Shown here: in pieces, positions 34,034 through 44,199 of the stretch
Layout: every line of letters begins with the position of its first letter
Numbering within the stretch: position 1 is the first letter of the stretch
Source: Fasciola hepatica
Lineage: Eukaryota > Platyhelminthes > Trematoda > Plagiorchiida > Fasciolidae
DNA: 64,000 nt
Assembly (NCBI GenBank): GCA_948099385.1
Contig: CANUEZ040000002.1
Span: 434,001-498,000, forward strand
Direction of reading: 5' to 3'
Position numbers and translations under genes: made by a program
Notes under the pieces: model-generated
Told to the model about the DNA's origin: nothing
The model's input: only the letters and a program-made list of their open reading frames with translations
Databases searched by the model: none

Positions 34034-35390
34034 TGTATAAGTGTCTAAAGCGATAAGGCGGTCAGAAATTTTTTCATAATACAGTTTTCTTTCCTGAACC
34101 GATGCACATGGAAGCAGTTTGGATGACTGAATAAAATTCTCAGGGCGAAAAAGATCAGGTACGTGTGTGTAACTGAAAACCGGCAATAGATCGAGAGTTA
34201 CTCTGCGCAAATGAACCGCTAATATGAGGTGGTTTGAGAAAAAGGTCATTACGGTTCGAATAACTTTGGCTTCGGGTAGGAATATCCTATTTTTCTGTTC
34301 ACCAGATGCCGAAAACAATGAGCGCAACATCTGTCCAAATTCCCAAATGCAAACAGACACATGGGTTGTTGAACGAAAACAATAACTGAGCGTTTCCACC
34401 TCAGAATTAGTCAGAATTCAACAAACCCAGAACAAACATGGTGACAAAATGTATTTGCTTTATCTTTTGACAGAACGTTGTTTAACTGGAAAGGAACAGT
34501 TCTCTCCGAGTATAGTTTGTAGTTTTTCACTGTAGACAATGAAATTATAATAAAAATGATAAACGGGATTTCTTTTTCAATGTATTACACATACGTGGTG
34601 CTGCTTTGCAGAAAATGATTTACGGAAGATTAGGAAATGACGTGAGGGAAGTGACTTCCGGGGGCAGCACCATTGTTCAGGAGCTCCCTGTGTGAGGTCT
34701 GCCTACACAACTTTGTTATCGATTCCACTTCAAGAAATCAGTTACCGGATAAATTAGTAGGTGTTCGGGTGTGAAGCTCATTTAGGAAATCCAGTTTTAC
34801 AGTAAGTGTTGGTATCCACCGAAATTCCTTCTTATTCAATGAGATTGGTCACTTTATTTGTAAACTAAAAGTTTTCCATAAACTAGGATTGGAACAATAT
34901 TTGTAACTACCAATCAAAAAAATATATTCATAACAGTTAATCTATTTTTTCAGCTTCCTGATATCTTTCCTAAACGAAGGGCTAGTCTGACCAGTACCAG
35001 AAATCGGCAAATAATTACTGTTTTCGTCGACCTTGTGCTAACACTTCTGACTTATAGAAATTCTTTATCATCTGTATTTTCCGTCCTTCAGTTGGTGTGT
35101 GGATTTTGTGTTGTCAATAACCTATCAAAGTCAACCTTGGACGTAGCAGAACTGTAGCGATGACAGCCTCATTTGTGACGACAGCACAGGGCAGAAAACA
35201 CTACTTGGCAGCGGAAACAGTTCGCCGCCCAATGAAGTAGCAAACGTGAGGTCTTAAGTTTAATATCAGATATCCACAAGGAACCCCAAATCCGTCTGGA
35301 TTTGTGGCTTATGATAATAAGCTCCATCTTCAGCATATAGTAACCCGAGTTGTGGCCCCGTTTTGGCATTCGATCTGGAAAAGCTTATCG
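34031..35390. other. non-coding; GC-richer patch 34625-34710 with a donor-like GTAAGT at 34802
   Basis: The patch around 34625-34700 (CTTCCGGGGGCAGCACC) stands out from AT-rich flanks. It could be an untranslated first exon ending at ACA|GTAAGT, but no promoter element or frame supports this. Confidence 0.25.
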
Positions 35391-35394
35391 TGTA

Positions 35395-35992
35395 AAAAAG
35401 AAAATCCACTTGCATTTTCCACATCGAAAAGTCAGACGCTGCAAGCCGGAATCGAAACGGCAACCCTCCGCATACTGGGCACATGCTCTACCAGCTGAGC
35501 TATCGCGGTCCGGACAGTCGGCTGTGAATAACGCAAGTGAATAATCAATGCTGCGCGAACCCTATTCCAATGATATACAGTAACTATCCTGGTTTTAACC
35601 ACTGAGCTAGCCTCGTCGGTCACTTCCCAATGGGATGAGCAGCAGGGACGACAGTGGTCCATTGGACATTGTAATATATTCACAGAATGTTTTGTTGGCA
35701 CTGGAAGTATTTCAATGTCCAATGGATCACGTTCATCAGTGTGCTTTTTTCCCGTTGGGAAGTGAGCGACTAGGCTAGCCCAGTGATTGAAACCAGGATA
35801 GTTACTGTGTATCATTGAAATAATGGTTGGTGCATCACCGATTATTCACTTGCGTTATTCACAGCCGACTGTCCGGACCGCGATAGCTCGTCTGGTAGAG
35901 CATCTGCCCGGTATGCGAAGGGTCGACATTTCGATTCCGGCTCTAGGCGTCCGAATTTTCGATGTGAAAAATGCAAGTGGATTTTCCACTAC
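35395..35992. mobile_element. 590-bp near-palindromic element made of two inverted dimeric tRNA-SINE arms
   Basis: Each arm is about 290 bp and the centre lies near 35690. Outer ends match as inverted repeats (AATCCACTTGCATTTTCC on the left; GCAAGTGGATTTTCC on the right). Each arm holds two tRNA-like modules. The distal one (left arm on -, right arm on + at 35876-35943) has box A ATAGCTCAGCTGGTAGAGC and box B TTTCGATTCCGG. The proximal one (around 35575-35620 and 35765-35830) has CTAGCTCAGTGGTTAAAACC. Inner parts also match in inverted form (GTCCATTGGACATTG; CAGTAACTATCCTGG). Arms are about 85-90% alike by eye. Apparent ORFs here are by-products of the tRNA-like sequence. Confidence 0.8.
35876..35943 (+). 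mobile_element. tRNA-like head of the right SINE arm
   Basis: Polymerase III promoter boxes at tRNA spacing: box A GATAGCTCGTCTGGTAGAGC and box B ATTTCGATTCCGG. The module mimics a tRNA from D arm to T arm but lacks a closing acceptor stem. The left-arm counterpart is at about 35447-35514 on the minus strand. Confidence 0.65.
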
Positions 35993-36320
35993 ATAAGATT
36001 CAGGCTCCTCTTGCCAACGATACTTTATATTTATCGTGTATCGAGACAAGAATATCACTGCAAAATAGACTATAACTTTATTTCCATCATAGTAGAGGGA
36101 CAAACTTTAGCAAAATCCTTTGTCATTCGATTGACATACATACGAGGGTATGTCTTCTACACTTTAGAATCACAAAAAACGAAGACAACATTGTTTCCGT
36201 GTGCGTTTTGAACAGGATTTGTCAAAAATTGTACTCTGATTTAAATCTGCAAGAGCCAAGATTTATAAGCTACATGAGATATTATTCGATACAAATAATT
36301 TCGTTGCTGAGGGATTCCAG

Positions 36321-36487
36321 ATATTGTTTATGACGAAGAACACGATGAACTGTTCAACGTGGATGATTTATTCCCTATATTGTCCAGACGACCACCAAAT
36401 TCGTATGACGATAACGAGAGTGACGTTGAAAATTTGATGACTGTTTTGATTGAAATTCGCCACAGTATTCCATCGAATTGTTTTCAT
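36321..36487 (+). CDS. candidate exon, acidic protein segment
   Basis: Acceptor TTGCTGAGGGATTCCAG ends at 36320 and an in-frame stop lies four codons upstream, as expected at an intron edge. The frame reads IVYDEEHDELFNVDDLFPIL and later NESDVENLMTVLIEIRHSI, acidic and helix-type, clearly protein-like. A donor-like GTAACT follows at 36488; otherwise the frame runs on to TAG at 36605-36607. Function not recognised. Confidence 0.38.
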
Positions 36488-36609
36488 GTAACTTTAGTTC
36501 CCTCCAAAATCCTACGCGCAAATGACGCTGTGGTGTGCAATGTTGACAAGCAACATACAGACAAGGGCTATTCTGGCTTCTTTGTTGAATTATTTTCATT
36601 TTTCTAGAC

Positions 36610-39480
36610 ATATACTGCTGTGAATTATCCAAATAATACGAACATGAGCAAGTAAACTTGGATGGGCTTTCGTCGATTGCTGTTGACCAGTAAAGTGCGC
36701 GTCGTTTTTATTGGTTTCGATGGCGTCTTCTTATTCGAGAATTTATTTTCTTCACTTTTAGCCTAGAAGGATTTAGTACTCACCACAATTACACTTTACT
36801 TAAGAAATTGTTTGGTTTGACCCGGAAGTAACCACTATTTTCTTTCACACAGGTTACGATCAATCGAATATTTCTCAAGCTCCTTCGAAGACGAAAACCC
36901 TATTTCGGGTTCAACTGTTGTTCAAAATGCCGGTTTTGTTCGTGAGTAAAAGTTAACCAAATAAACTGTGCATTCAAGTTGGAATCAGTACATTTGCAGA
37001 GGTGAAGAGATGTGTGCACAGTGACAGAATCACACAGATTTGATCTACGAGGGCTTACAAATGGAGCCTCTCAGAACTGATAAGTTTGTCAAATGCATGA
37101 GAAATGGAGGAATATAACTTTGCCCATGAGATTACAATTTGTAGTGGGCCATCTGGCTACGCACAAAGTAAAGAGCGTCAGATAACGTTCGTAATGGATG
37201 CGCATAAGAAGGCAGTAAGAGTCAAATAAACAATCAGCCAATTCATAATTCATAAGATCCAGCTTTCTCAGTGCCAAGAAGCTCTAACGGGGTTGAAGCT
37301 TGGGTGGGACAATTGTTTGAAAAAAGCATTTAGTTGAAGTCTTGGTGCAAATGAGACATTCAGAATACAGATCAATCGAGGATGGAAGATGAATGCCTTT
37401 ATTGGTAACCGAGAAAGAGGATTGACACGGTCTGTGCGCTACCTTCAGTTCCTCTCATTAGTGCATTCCTGATTACCAACGACAACCACGTCAATCCAAT
37501 GGCGACATCATGTTCACTCTTCTCCATTTTATAATCCGTGAACTTAGTATTCAGCTTGCGAATAATGATTTTATTTATAATTACTTGATGCGAGTGTTCT
37601 CTGGTATGTTCAGTGGAGTTAAAATGCAACGCGATGAAATGAAATGTAAGTCCGGACATTTCGACTTTGAACTATAACAGGCATTGATCGATCGAAATTA
37701 GTTGGAGACATGCTGGTAGACCGAATTTTGTTGTATTTCAAATCAATACGAAGACTGACGTATTGAGGAGTATCATGAGTCTCCATTCCAAAAATCACTG
37801 TGACGGTTGTCGTTCATCAGTTTACAGTGCAATGGATTTTCAGAACAGGAGTTATGCTCTTTTCGATGACATCATCTAACTGCAAGGAGGAAAAAAAGGA
37901 TTTGATTGGAATAGCTCAAGGACAACCAAGTTCTGTTGGCGTCATTTGCACACAGACCCGTTGTCGCTTAGGTCACTTCCACACCCAGAATATCAGGGAA
38001 ATGTTTGGGCTGAAGAAACTTGACTTTCCTACTTCAGAACAAAATATGTGCACATTGCAGATTCGTTATTAGAAAACCATCCAATATAAAAGGTTTACTG
38101 CAAACAAAAGGAAACTATCACAAGCCTAATATCTGGACATAGACCGGGACATTCCTGATTTACCATCCAGAAGATAGCATTTTCAAAAAACACCAAACGG
38201 TGCAGTCGTTCACGGAACTTGGAATCTTCCATCGGGTACTGAGAAGTTCACGAAGCTATAAATGCGTGGCCCAATGAGCATGGCAACCAAATTTAAAATA
38301 GAGGTAATTCTTTATTATCATTTATTAACATCCATTGAGGCGAAAGAAAGCCCGTTCTCTCCAAAATGATTTATGAGAAAAGTTTTCTAAGGAGAGTTCC
38401 TTCAAGGAAGTCTACTCACTAAACGGAAGGATTGATTTCACTGAGTAAATATTTCATGCAAGCCTCACACTTGCCGGTATTTGTTTTTATCCCATGAAAT
38501 CATTCAAAATCGCATGTGTAGAATAATTTGTTCTCACTGCCAGGACAGTTGCGGCAGACATTTTAGCTTCGCCTTTAGCGACATACAGCTGTAGCTACAA
38601 TGATTCGGGGGTACTGTAAACTGCACTATACCCAGTCAGATGATAGAATAATGAATTGTTGCTTAAATACTACTTCGGCTTGTGGTTAAATTTATGAAGT
38701 GGCATAAGGTGGGAGTTTTGAAAGAACATGTTTTTGAGTGCGGTCAAAATCTTTTGTACTCATGTGAAAAAGCATTTGGAGTAGGTCCAAGAATTCCGTA
38801 GTGCGAACACCTCGGAGTGCTTTTCAACAATAAACTTGATTTTGAAATGAAAAATGGGTGTCTTTCAAAACTAGTCGCGGTTTTGCCGCTAACAGAACCG
38901 TACTATCGATCAAATGAGTTTAAACTTAAGATACAGAAGAAATTACTGAGATGCAAAATATAAAATTCAGAGGGAAATGCGAAAAGTATCTTTCGTTTTT
39001 GTCTGTATTCCGAGGTTTTTTTATTTGTTGTTACGAGTCAATAGCATATTGAAAAATGTCCTGCAAACAAGTTGAATTAGTACATGCGAATCACTAGTAG
39101 TACATAGTCAGAGTGGAAAGTGCCTCACTTTGCCAAGTTACCTGTTGACGTAAGTTACCGTCAGCAATCAAATGATTATCATTGAGTGTTAGCTTCGTAC
39201 TCGGTTACTTTCAATCAGATCCCACTTTTGGCAGCCTCTAGACCACTATGTCAACGGGGCAATTAGTACTGCATTATGGTTTGAGCGCAAGTAGAAGCTT
39301 GCATCATTGAATCTTTATGCCGAATGACTGCTGAATACATTCAATCGAGAAGGGAAATGAATTTGGGAACATCCCGTGGCATATGTCCTATTGTTCACCG
39401 TGACTTCATCCAGCAAATCACCCTTGGTCCCCTGTGGACCTAAACAAGATAACATTTTGAGGTAATCAAATTACCGATCA
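36610..39480. other. 2.9-kb non-coding stretch
   Basis: Frames at 37399-37659 (-) and 37800-38072 (+) have no splice support. CGAAATGTCCGGAC on the minus strand near 37655 resembles the 3' part of a Penelope-type hammerhead, but the catalytic heptamer is absent. Nothing else is recognised. Confidence 0.4.
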
Positions 39481-39482
39481 GA

Positions 39483-39623
39483 TCATTCAACACCCATCTG
39501 ACCCTCTGATTTCCACTGAAATCCTGCAGTGACCGTAGAAAAGATAAGATTTTCGATGTCGGCCAGAGTGACTTTTGAGAATAAGAAGAAAGAGCCGCCG
39601 TAAGCAATCCCAGTTAATGCCTT
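39483..39623 (-). CDS. candidate exon with possible K2P M2-like segment
   Basis: A strong acceptor on the minus strand (ACCTTGGTCTTTCGCAG) is followed in phase 0 by KALTGIAYGGSFFLFSKVTL, then ADIENLIF, and a stop at 39483. The pattern G/K-x-L-T-x-I-Y-x-x-x-(G)-x-P-L-x-L-x-x-L-A-D-I-G is the M2 helix start of two-pore potassium channels, and this reads like a damaged version of it. It lies 17 kb downstream of the K2P 5' exon on the same strand. Key Gly and Pro residues are missing, so the match may be chance. Confidence 0.18.
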   Translation of the reverse strand, partial: KALTGIAYGGSFFLFSKVTLADIENLIFSTVTAGFQWKSEGQMGVE

Positions 39624-40096
39624 CTGCGAAAGACCAAGGTATTTTCTGATCGATAGAAAGTAATTGCATAAATGCCAATCTTTGATTTCGAAAAAAAGAT
39701 TAGATATGTTCACAATATACGTATAAAGGGAATTTTCATCTAAGGAATAGGATAAACTAGATATACAGAGCGTTTCTCTGAGATGGCTGAAAGAGGAGAA
39801 CAATATGCATTAGAGCAGCAAAAATTTATTTTCTTTTTGGAGCTCATTTCTGCTTGCAAAGGCTTTGGAAACTAAGTTGGGTGTATCAGACTGCCAGTAA
39901 TCGATCATCATTGTGTACAGGATTGCTCCTGGTGACTGGTTATACAATTATTGCATGAGATATATTTGACGATGATCGGAAAAACATGATGCCATTTGCA
40001 TGCTGTTTTGTGAACTCAGTGGATTAAATTATTTGTGATGCTTGTAGCTCACGTGGACAGTAACTGTTCCTCAATCTCTGTGCTTAGCATTTTGAT

Positions 40097-40135
40097 CCTG
40101 AATGCGTCACCAGTCGAGGTGACATCATCAGCACT
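40097..40135 (-). ncRNA. degenerate hammerhead ribozyme relic
   Basis: Minus strand: an intact catalytic heptamer CTGATGA (40125-40131), then a perfect 6-bp stem GTCACC / GGTGAC with loop TCGACT (40106-40123), then G directly followed by CATTC where GAAA..UH should be. The catalytic GAAA appears shortened by three A residues. Stem I is only weakly formable. Best read as a mutated Penelope-associated hammerhead. Confidence 0.45.
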
Positions 40136-40929
40136 GTAACCGTTGTTTGATTCTGCATTCATTTTTTTGTTGCTTCGCGTTCATTTATATGTTACCCATT
40201 TAACATTGTAGTAATTATTAAAAATAAGAAAAATATTGTTTGCATCTAGCATTGTGAGAGGCTAACTTGTGTGCTTGGCGCTTTGTCTCAGTCTGCAATC
40301 CAATAATTTTATGGACCTTTTATTTAAAGAGCTGCTTTGCTGAATAATGAGGTCTGAAGACTAGTTTTGACCGGAAAAAAACAATGTTGTCAAACTGAAA
40401 GACTCCGTTTTATGTTAAATACTTACTTGTATGATATCCTAAGTTAACATTGACACTGGTCGGTTAGAATGGACTGTCTGAAAACTGATCGGTTGTTATC
40501 TACCGAGAAATTTCAATCTGTTGGGCAGTAGCAGATTATACAGCCCTCAACAAGGCATAAGCTGTCGCAAACAAATATCTATCAAGTCTAAAAGAAAAAC
40601 TTTGAACATCAATATGGTTTGCTGTGGCATCGAGAACAAATAAACCTGGGAGATTTTATGGGTTACCGAACATTCGTGAACCGACTATACCTATTCCACC
40701 GACTATAGGCTATGCATCACGTGGAACATGCAGATTAGCTAGATATCTCAGTTCTCTGTCGAAATCGTATCAAAAATTGGTGACCTAATTAAAGAGGCTT
40801 TCAAGTTTACCAGTAAATTACATAACACTGAATTACGAGTGACGAAGTTGCACTGATTACTGGCATAATTTCTTTATGTACTAGCGTTCCCATTGGAAAC
40901 AGTTTCAATCCTATGCTTTCTATTTTGAA

Positions 40930-42080
40930 CACTGACGTCTCTTTAGAATACAGATGTCCACCACCGCTTCTAAAATGTGCCCCTGGTGTACTATATTGTC
41001 TTCAACTTAGTTTATCGTCAAACAGGTTTTATACAGGCAAACCGATGGCGTTGCCATGGAATCTCCCTTCTCCCTTTTGTTGCCAGTCTTTTTCCACAGT
41101 CACTCGAATTGGAACCAATAGATGCCCCCAAAATCATCAAACGTTAGAGTGTACGATAGACTGGGGATACTCTTTTGGCCAGCAAACTGAAACTCAACGA
41201 CACACTTCTTCAGTGCTGTGGTGAACTCCGAGCTGCAGTAATTTTATTATCTAGATAGAAGAGACCGGCAGATTGTTAGGCTTTTCAGACGGTCATCTTG
41301 GGGTGAATAGCTCCCCAAAAATTCACCATCGATGTTTATCGAAAAGCCACAGACTCTGAAGAATATTCACACTTTGATTCAGCTCATTCGCAAAGCGTGA
41401 AACGACAGATAACTTCATATTTAACCAATAAATTTGAAAAACTTCGTAGTGAAGGTACTACTCGTGAGAAGGAAATGAGACGCCCAAGCCACGTCTTTCA
41501 TGGCAATCACCATCCTCATAAAGTAACAAGAAACAAAATGAGGAGAAACAAATCAACGACACAAGCAGCTGGAGGAAGGGATTATTTAGCTTCCACCGGC
41601 ATTCCCCACAGATCAGGCACTCGTGAAGTAATCAGAAAAATTCTCGAAGACTATAAAATCCGCATATATTCGTACTGCAAACCATCTGACTCGCCACTTC
41701 ATTGACTCCAAGCATTGAATTACCTTGTGGGAACAGAACAGTTACATTTGCAAGATCCTTTGTAGGGAATTTTCAACTGAATATGTTGGCCAAACTTGGG
41801 GACAGCCTAAGATCAGAATAACGAAACTCAAGAGAAAAGAATAATCCAAGCCTTCCAGCACGATAGCCCTAGCAAAAGTTGAACAGGATTGAGTGACCGC
41901 TGTTAACGCAAAAGCAGAGGGGCACAGCATAGAATACTGAGACACGAAAATCCTCCAACAAGGATTCGAAACACACACTTACTGCTTGTACGTCAAAGCT
42001 TTGGCAATTAGCACCCACTCTGCACGCATCAGTCGGAATGCCTGGGTAGAGATTCCAGCAATTAGAACTGTACTAAAATC
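40930..42080 (+). mobile_element. decayed Penelope-like retroelement (RT to GIY-YIG endonuclease), plus strand
   Basis: Across several frames the ordered signatures of a Penelope-like element appear. At 41025-41070 is LYRQTDGVAMESPFS, the reverse-transcriptase block with Met and Ser-Pro. About 41325-41400 reads TIDVYRKATDSEEYSHF and then DSAHSQSVKR. Positions 41400-41705 are an open stretch including GIPHRSGTREVIRKIL. A frameshift then leads to ICKILCREFSTEYVGQTWGQ near 41755-41805 and AKAEGHSIEY near 41910, the GIY-YIG endonuclease pattern. The catalytic YVDD block is not intact (near 41140-41160 the frame carries stops). At least four frame changes or stops break the ORF, so it is non-functional. 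Confidence 0.8.
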
Positions 42081-42309
42081 ACGAATGAATAAGCAATGCA
42101 AAAGTCATATAGGCCACCGACTGTGATAATGGTAGAAGCGGTGACTAAAACCCAGTCAGTTAGCTTTTAGTTGATTTCTCAGAGATATTTATTCGTAAAA
42201 ACAGCCTTTAGAAAGGTTATCAGAGGCAATCAAAACGTATGCTAATCATAATATTCTCCATCGACAACTCCGTTATTAACATTATATTTTTCTCGTTTGA
42301 CAGATCGCA

Positions 42310-42425
42310 TAGCACAACCTTTTTCTATACCTTCTGAAGCTCGTTTGGTTCTAACGTGCGGAAGTTATATCGTTCGATTCTGACACAGCGGATAGTGCTC
42401 AAACCTGAAATTTGTTTTCGGTGAA
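42310..42425 (+). mobile_element. probable degraded family C SINE fragment
   Basis: It shares the lead-in GCTCGTTTGGTTCTAA and the preceding T-rich block with 19435-19470. A B-box-like ATCGTTCGATTCTGA follows, but the A-box part is lost. Confidence 0.3.
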
Positions 42426-42429
42426 AGGC

Positions 42430-43247
42430 ACTTAGATTTAGACTAACCAGTTATTAGGGTAACCGTAGCTTCTTTCTGGGTGATTTTATGATTATGTTTA
42501 AGGTCATTCTGAACTTTTGTAACGGTCTTGATTTTACAAGCCAAAGGGAGCTTTGGGGCTCCAAATTTTACTGCTTAGTCCACTGATACGCGAGAAGGTC
42601 ACTGCTTATGAGACAAACCTCCTTCCTTGTCACCCTGTGTGCAAAAACGTTTTCAAGATTTCAAGTGAAAAATCCTCGATGAAGGAGAATTTTCCCTCCT
42701 GCATGTGGTTTGTTACACGTAGATGAATTAAGAAGTGGATGATTAAGGACACCATTTCGTCAGGTGGTTCTAACCGGACAGACATTCCGTGATTTTGATT
42801 ACCCAATCTTGGTCTCGTACGAGGAGTCCATTACCCTTTTTCTAGTTGCAAAACTTAAAGATATTCACCGTCAAAAACAAAATCCGGTCAAATACCTGTC
42901 AACTATCGATACACGAAATGTTGACTGATATTTTCTCAACAATATAAAATCGATTCAACAAGACGCGTTCATCGTACCGGATAGATTTGATCGTTGAGTG
43001 CAGATGGAGAAGACAATGCAAAACGCGTCAAGTAGAAACACGGGGTGAATGCATGATACGCTGGACTATTTGACAAAAATTCCTTTCGTTGCTTGCGATA
43101 ATATTGTTTTACCCGTTTTTCCTTGCTTCATTTAGATAGAAAACTGTGAAGAAACTTGGTTTTTCTTTTCGGGTAATCACGGCGAATGGTAGATACACAG
43201 AGACGCAGTAAATGACGAGTCAGAAATAGAGGAGTTTACTAGGATGC
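42430..43247. other. non-coding, nothing recognised
   Basis: No supported exon or repeat. Confidence 0.45.
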
Positions 43248-43730
43248 ATGCAGGTATTCAAGTTGTTTTGGTGTTTAAACAGTATCAGCTGTATAGATTC
43301 TATAATAACCAGTAATCATTCCTGTTCGGTTCTTTCACCTGTCATTACTTCCAGTCGAGTCTCTGTTTGGGTGATCGTTTTGCTGGCCATAGAAGTCGCA
43401 TTGACCGCAGAATGCATGTGTACAGATGCAGCCAAATGGTCCAGGATACATTGGGCAAACCTATTTTTCTCAGTTCTCTTTTCAAAACGAAAGTTGCTTC
43501 TTGCGGATATTTATGAAAATCAAGAGAGAAAGCAATGCTCGTCTGTGGCTCAGAAGTTCCCTATTGATGATATCATCGAGGAATATCGAGCACAGCCTCC
43601 TACAACATTCTGTTTCGCACCAACATCTTACTGGAAATCAAGAACACCGCTTTCGCAACAAAATCTGTCAAAGAAATCATCGCACGCAGAACAAATTTTG
43701 TCACATAATTGGTCATTCCATGCTATTTGA
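43248..43730 (+). CDS. long unclassified ORF, doubtful
   Basis: A 160-codon frame with a hydrophobic first half (VSVWVIVLLAIEVALTAECM) and a mixed second half (QKFPIDDIIEEYRAQPPTTF). A second frame of 123 codons overlaps it (43426-43797), as seen in relics of mobile elements with a frameshift. No start context, splice border or known motif. It could be a decayed element or chance. Confidence 0.2.
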   Translation: MQVFKLFWCLNSISCIDSIITSNHSCSVLSPVITSSRVSVWVIVLLAIEVALTAECMCTDAAKWSRIHWANLFFSVLFSKRKLLLADIYENQERKQCSSVAQKFPIDDIIEEYRAQPPTTFCFAPTSYWKSRTPLSQQNLSKKSSHAEQILSHNWSFHAI

Positions 43731-44009
43731 AGGATTAGCCGAAATAATACGATGGCTATTACTACTACTCAGCGAAACGTCATTATTATGCAATTAGTGT
43801 AAGAAATAATTCATCACGCACTTTTGGCAATTTGCTCAAAACTCGTAAACCACTAGACTCTCTACACCGAATGATACGGTAATAATTAAAACCACTTTCG
43901 AATGGGTGCTAAGTTACGTGGTGTTAGAGTAGCAGTAATTTCAAACTATCGCAGGCACGAGTCTTACAAGAGTGGATTTAGAGTTTTAGTTCCAATATAT
44001 GTGCCCTGA

Positions 44010-44027
44010 ATATATATATATATATAT
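44010..44027. repeat. short (TA)n array
   Basis: Nine TA units just downstream (minus-strand sense) of the hammerhead segment. Confidence 0.95.
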
Positions 44028-44072
44028 TGATAGTAAGTAGTATGTTAACGTGTGGACAAAATTTCCCCGGAA

Positions 44073-44115
44073 GCACACGACCGGTTTCGCGGTTGTTGCC
44101 GCTCATCAGGTATGC
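44073..44115 (-). ncRNA. hammerhead ribozyme, minimal type I, intact core
   Basis: Self-cleaving RNA motif on the minus strand. Stem I: GCATAC (44115-44110) pairs with GTGTGC (44078-44073), 6 bp including one G-U. Catalytic heptamer CTGATGA, then stem II GCGG / CCGC with loop CAACAA (4 bp), then GAAA. Stem III is ACCGGT, a self-complementary six-mer with essentially no loop, followed by C as the residue 5' of the cut. Predicted cleavage is between minus-strand positions 44079 and 44078. Every invariant core residue is present. Such stem-III-minimal hammerheads are known from Penelope-like elements, where pairing of two copies through the palindromic stem III is thought to allow activity. Cutting would leave one end on each transcript. 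Activity itself is inferred, not shown. Confidence 0.85.

Positions 44116-44116
<1 letters not shown>

Positions 44117-44193
<77 letters not shown>
44117..44193. repeat. (TA)n microsatellite, about 38 units
   Basis: Perfect TA run immediately adjacent to stem I of the hammerhead. Confidence 0.97.

Positions 44194-44199
<6 letters not shown>

Noticed and set aside
33962..34399. 145-codon minus-strand ORF
   Set aside because: Ends in a TA-repeat-coded Ile/Tyr run and has no recognised motif or splice borders.
35304..36103. Several 60-127 codon ORFs around the palindrome
   Set aside because: They read through tRNA-like SINE sequence. The similar peptide at 6548-6829 (-) arises the same way from the related fold-back element.
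37640..37680. CGAAATGTCCGGAC on the minus strand, resembling a hammerhead 3' half
   Set aside because: The heptamer reads CTGTTAT and stem I is absent, so it is not supportable as a ribozyme.
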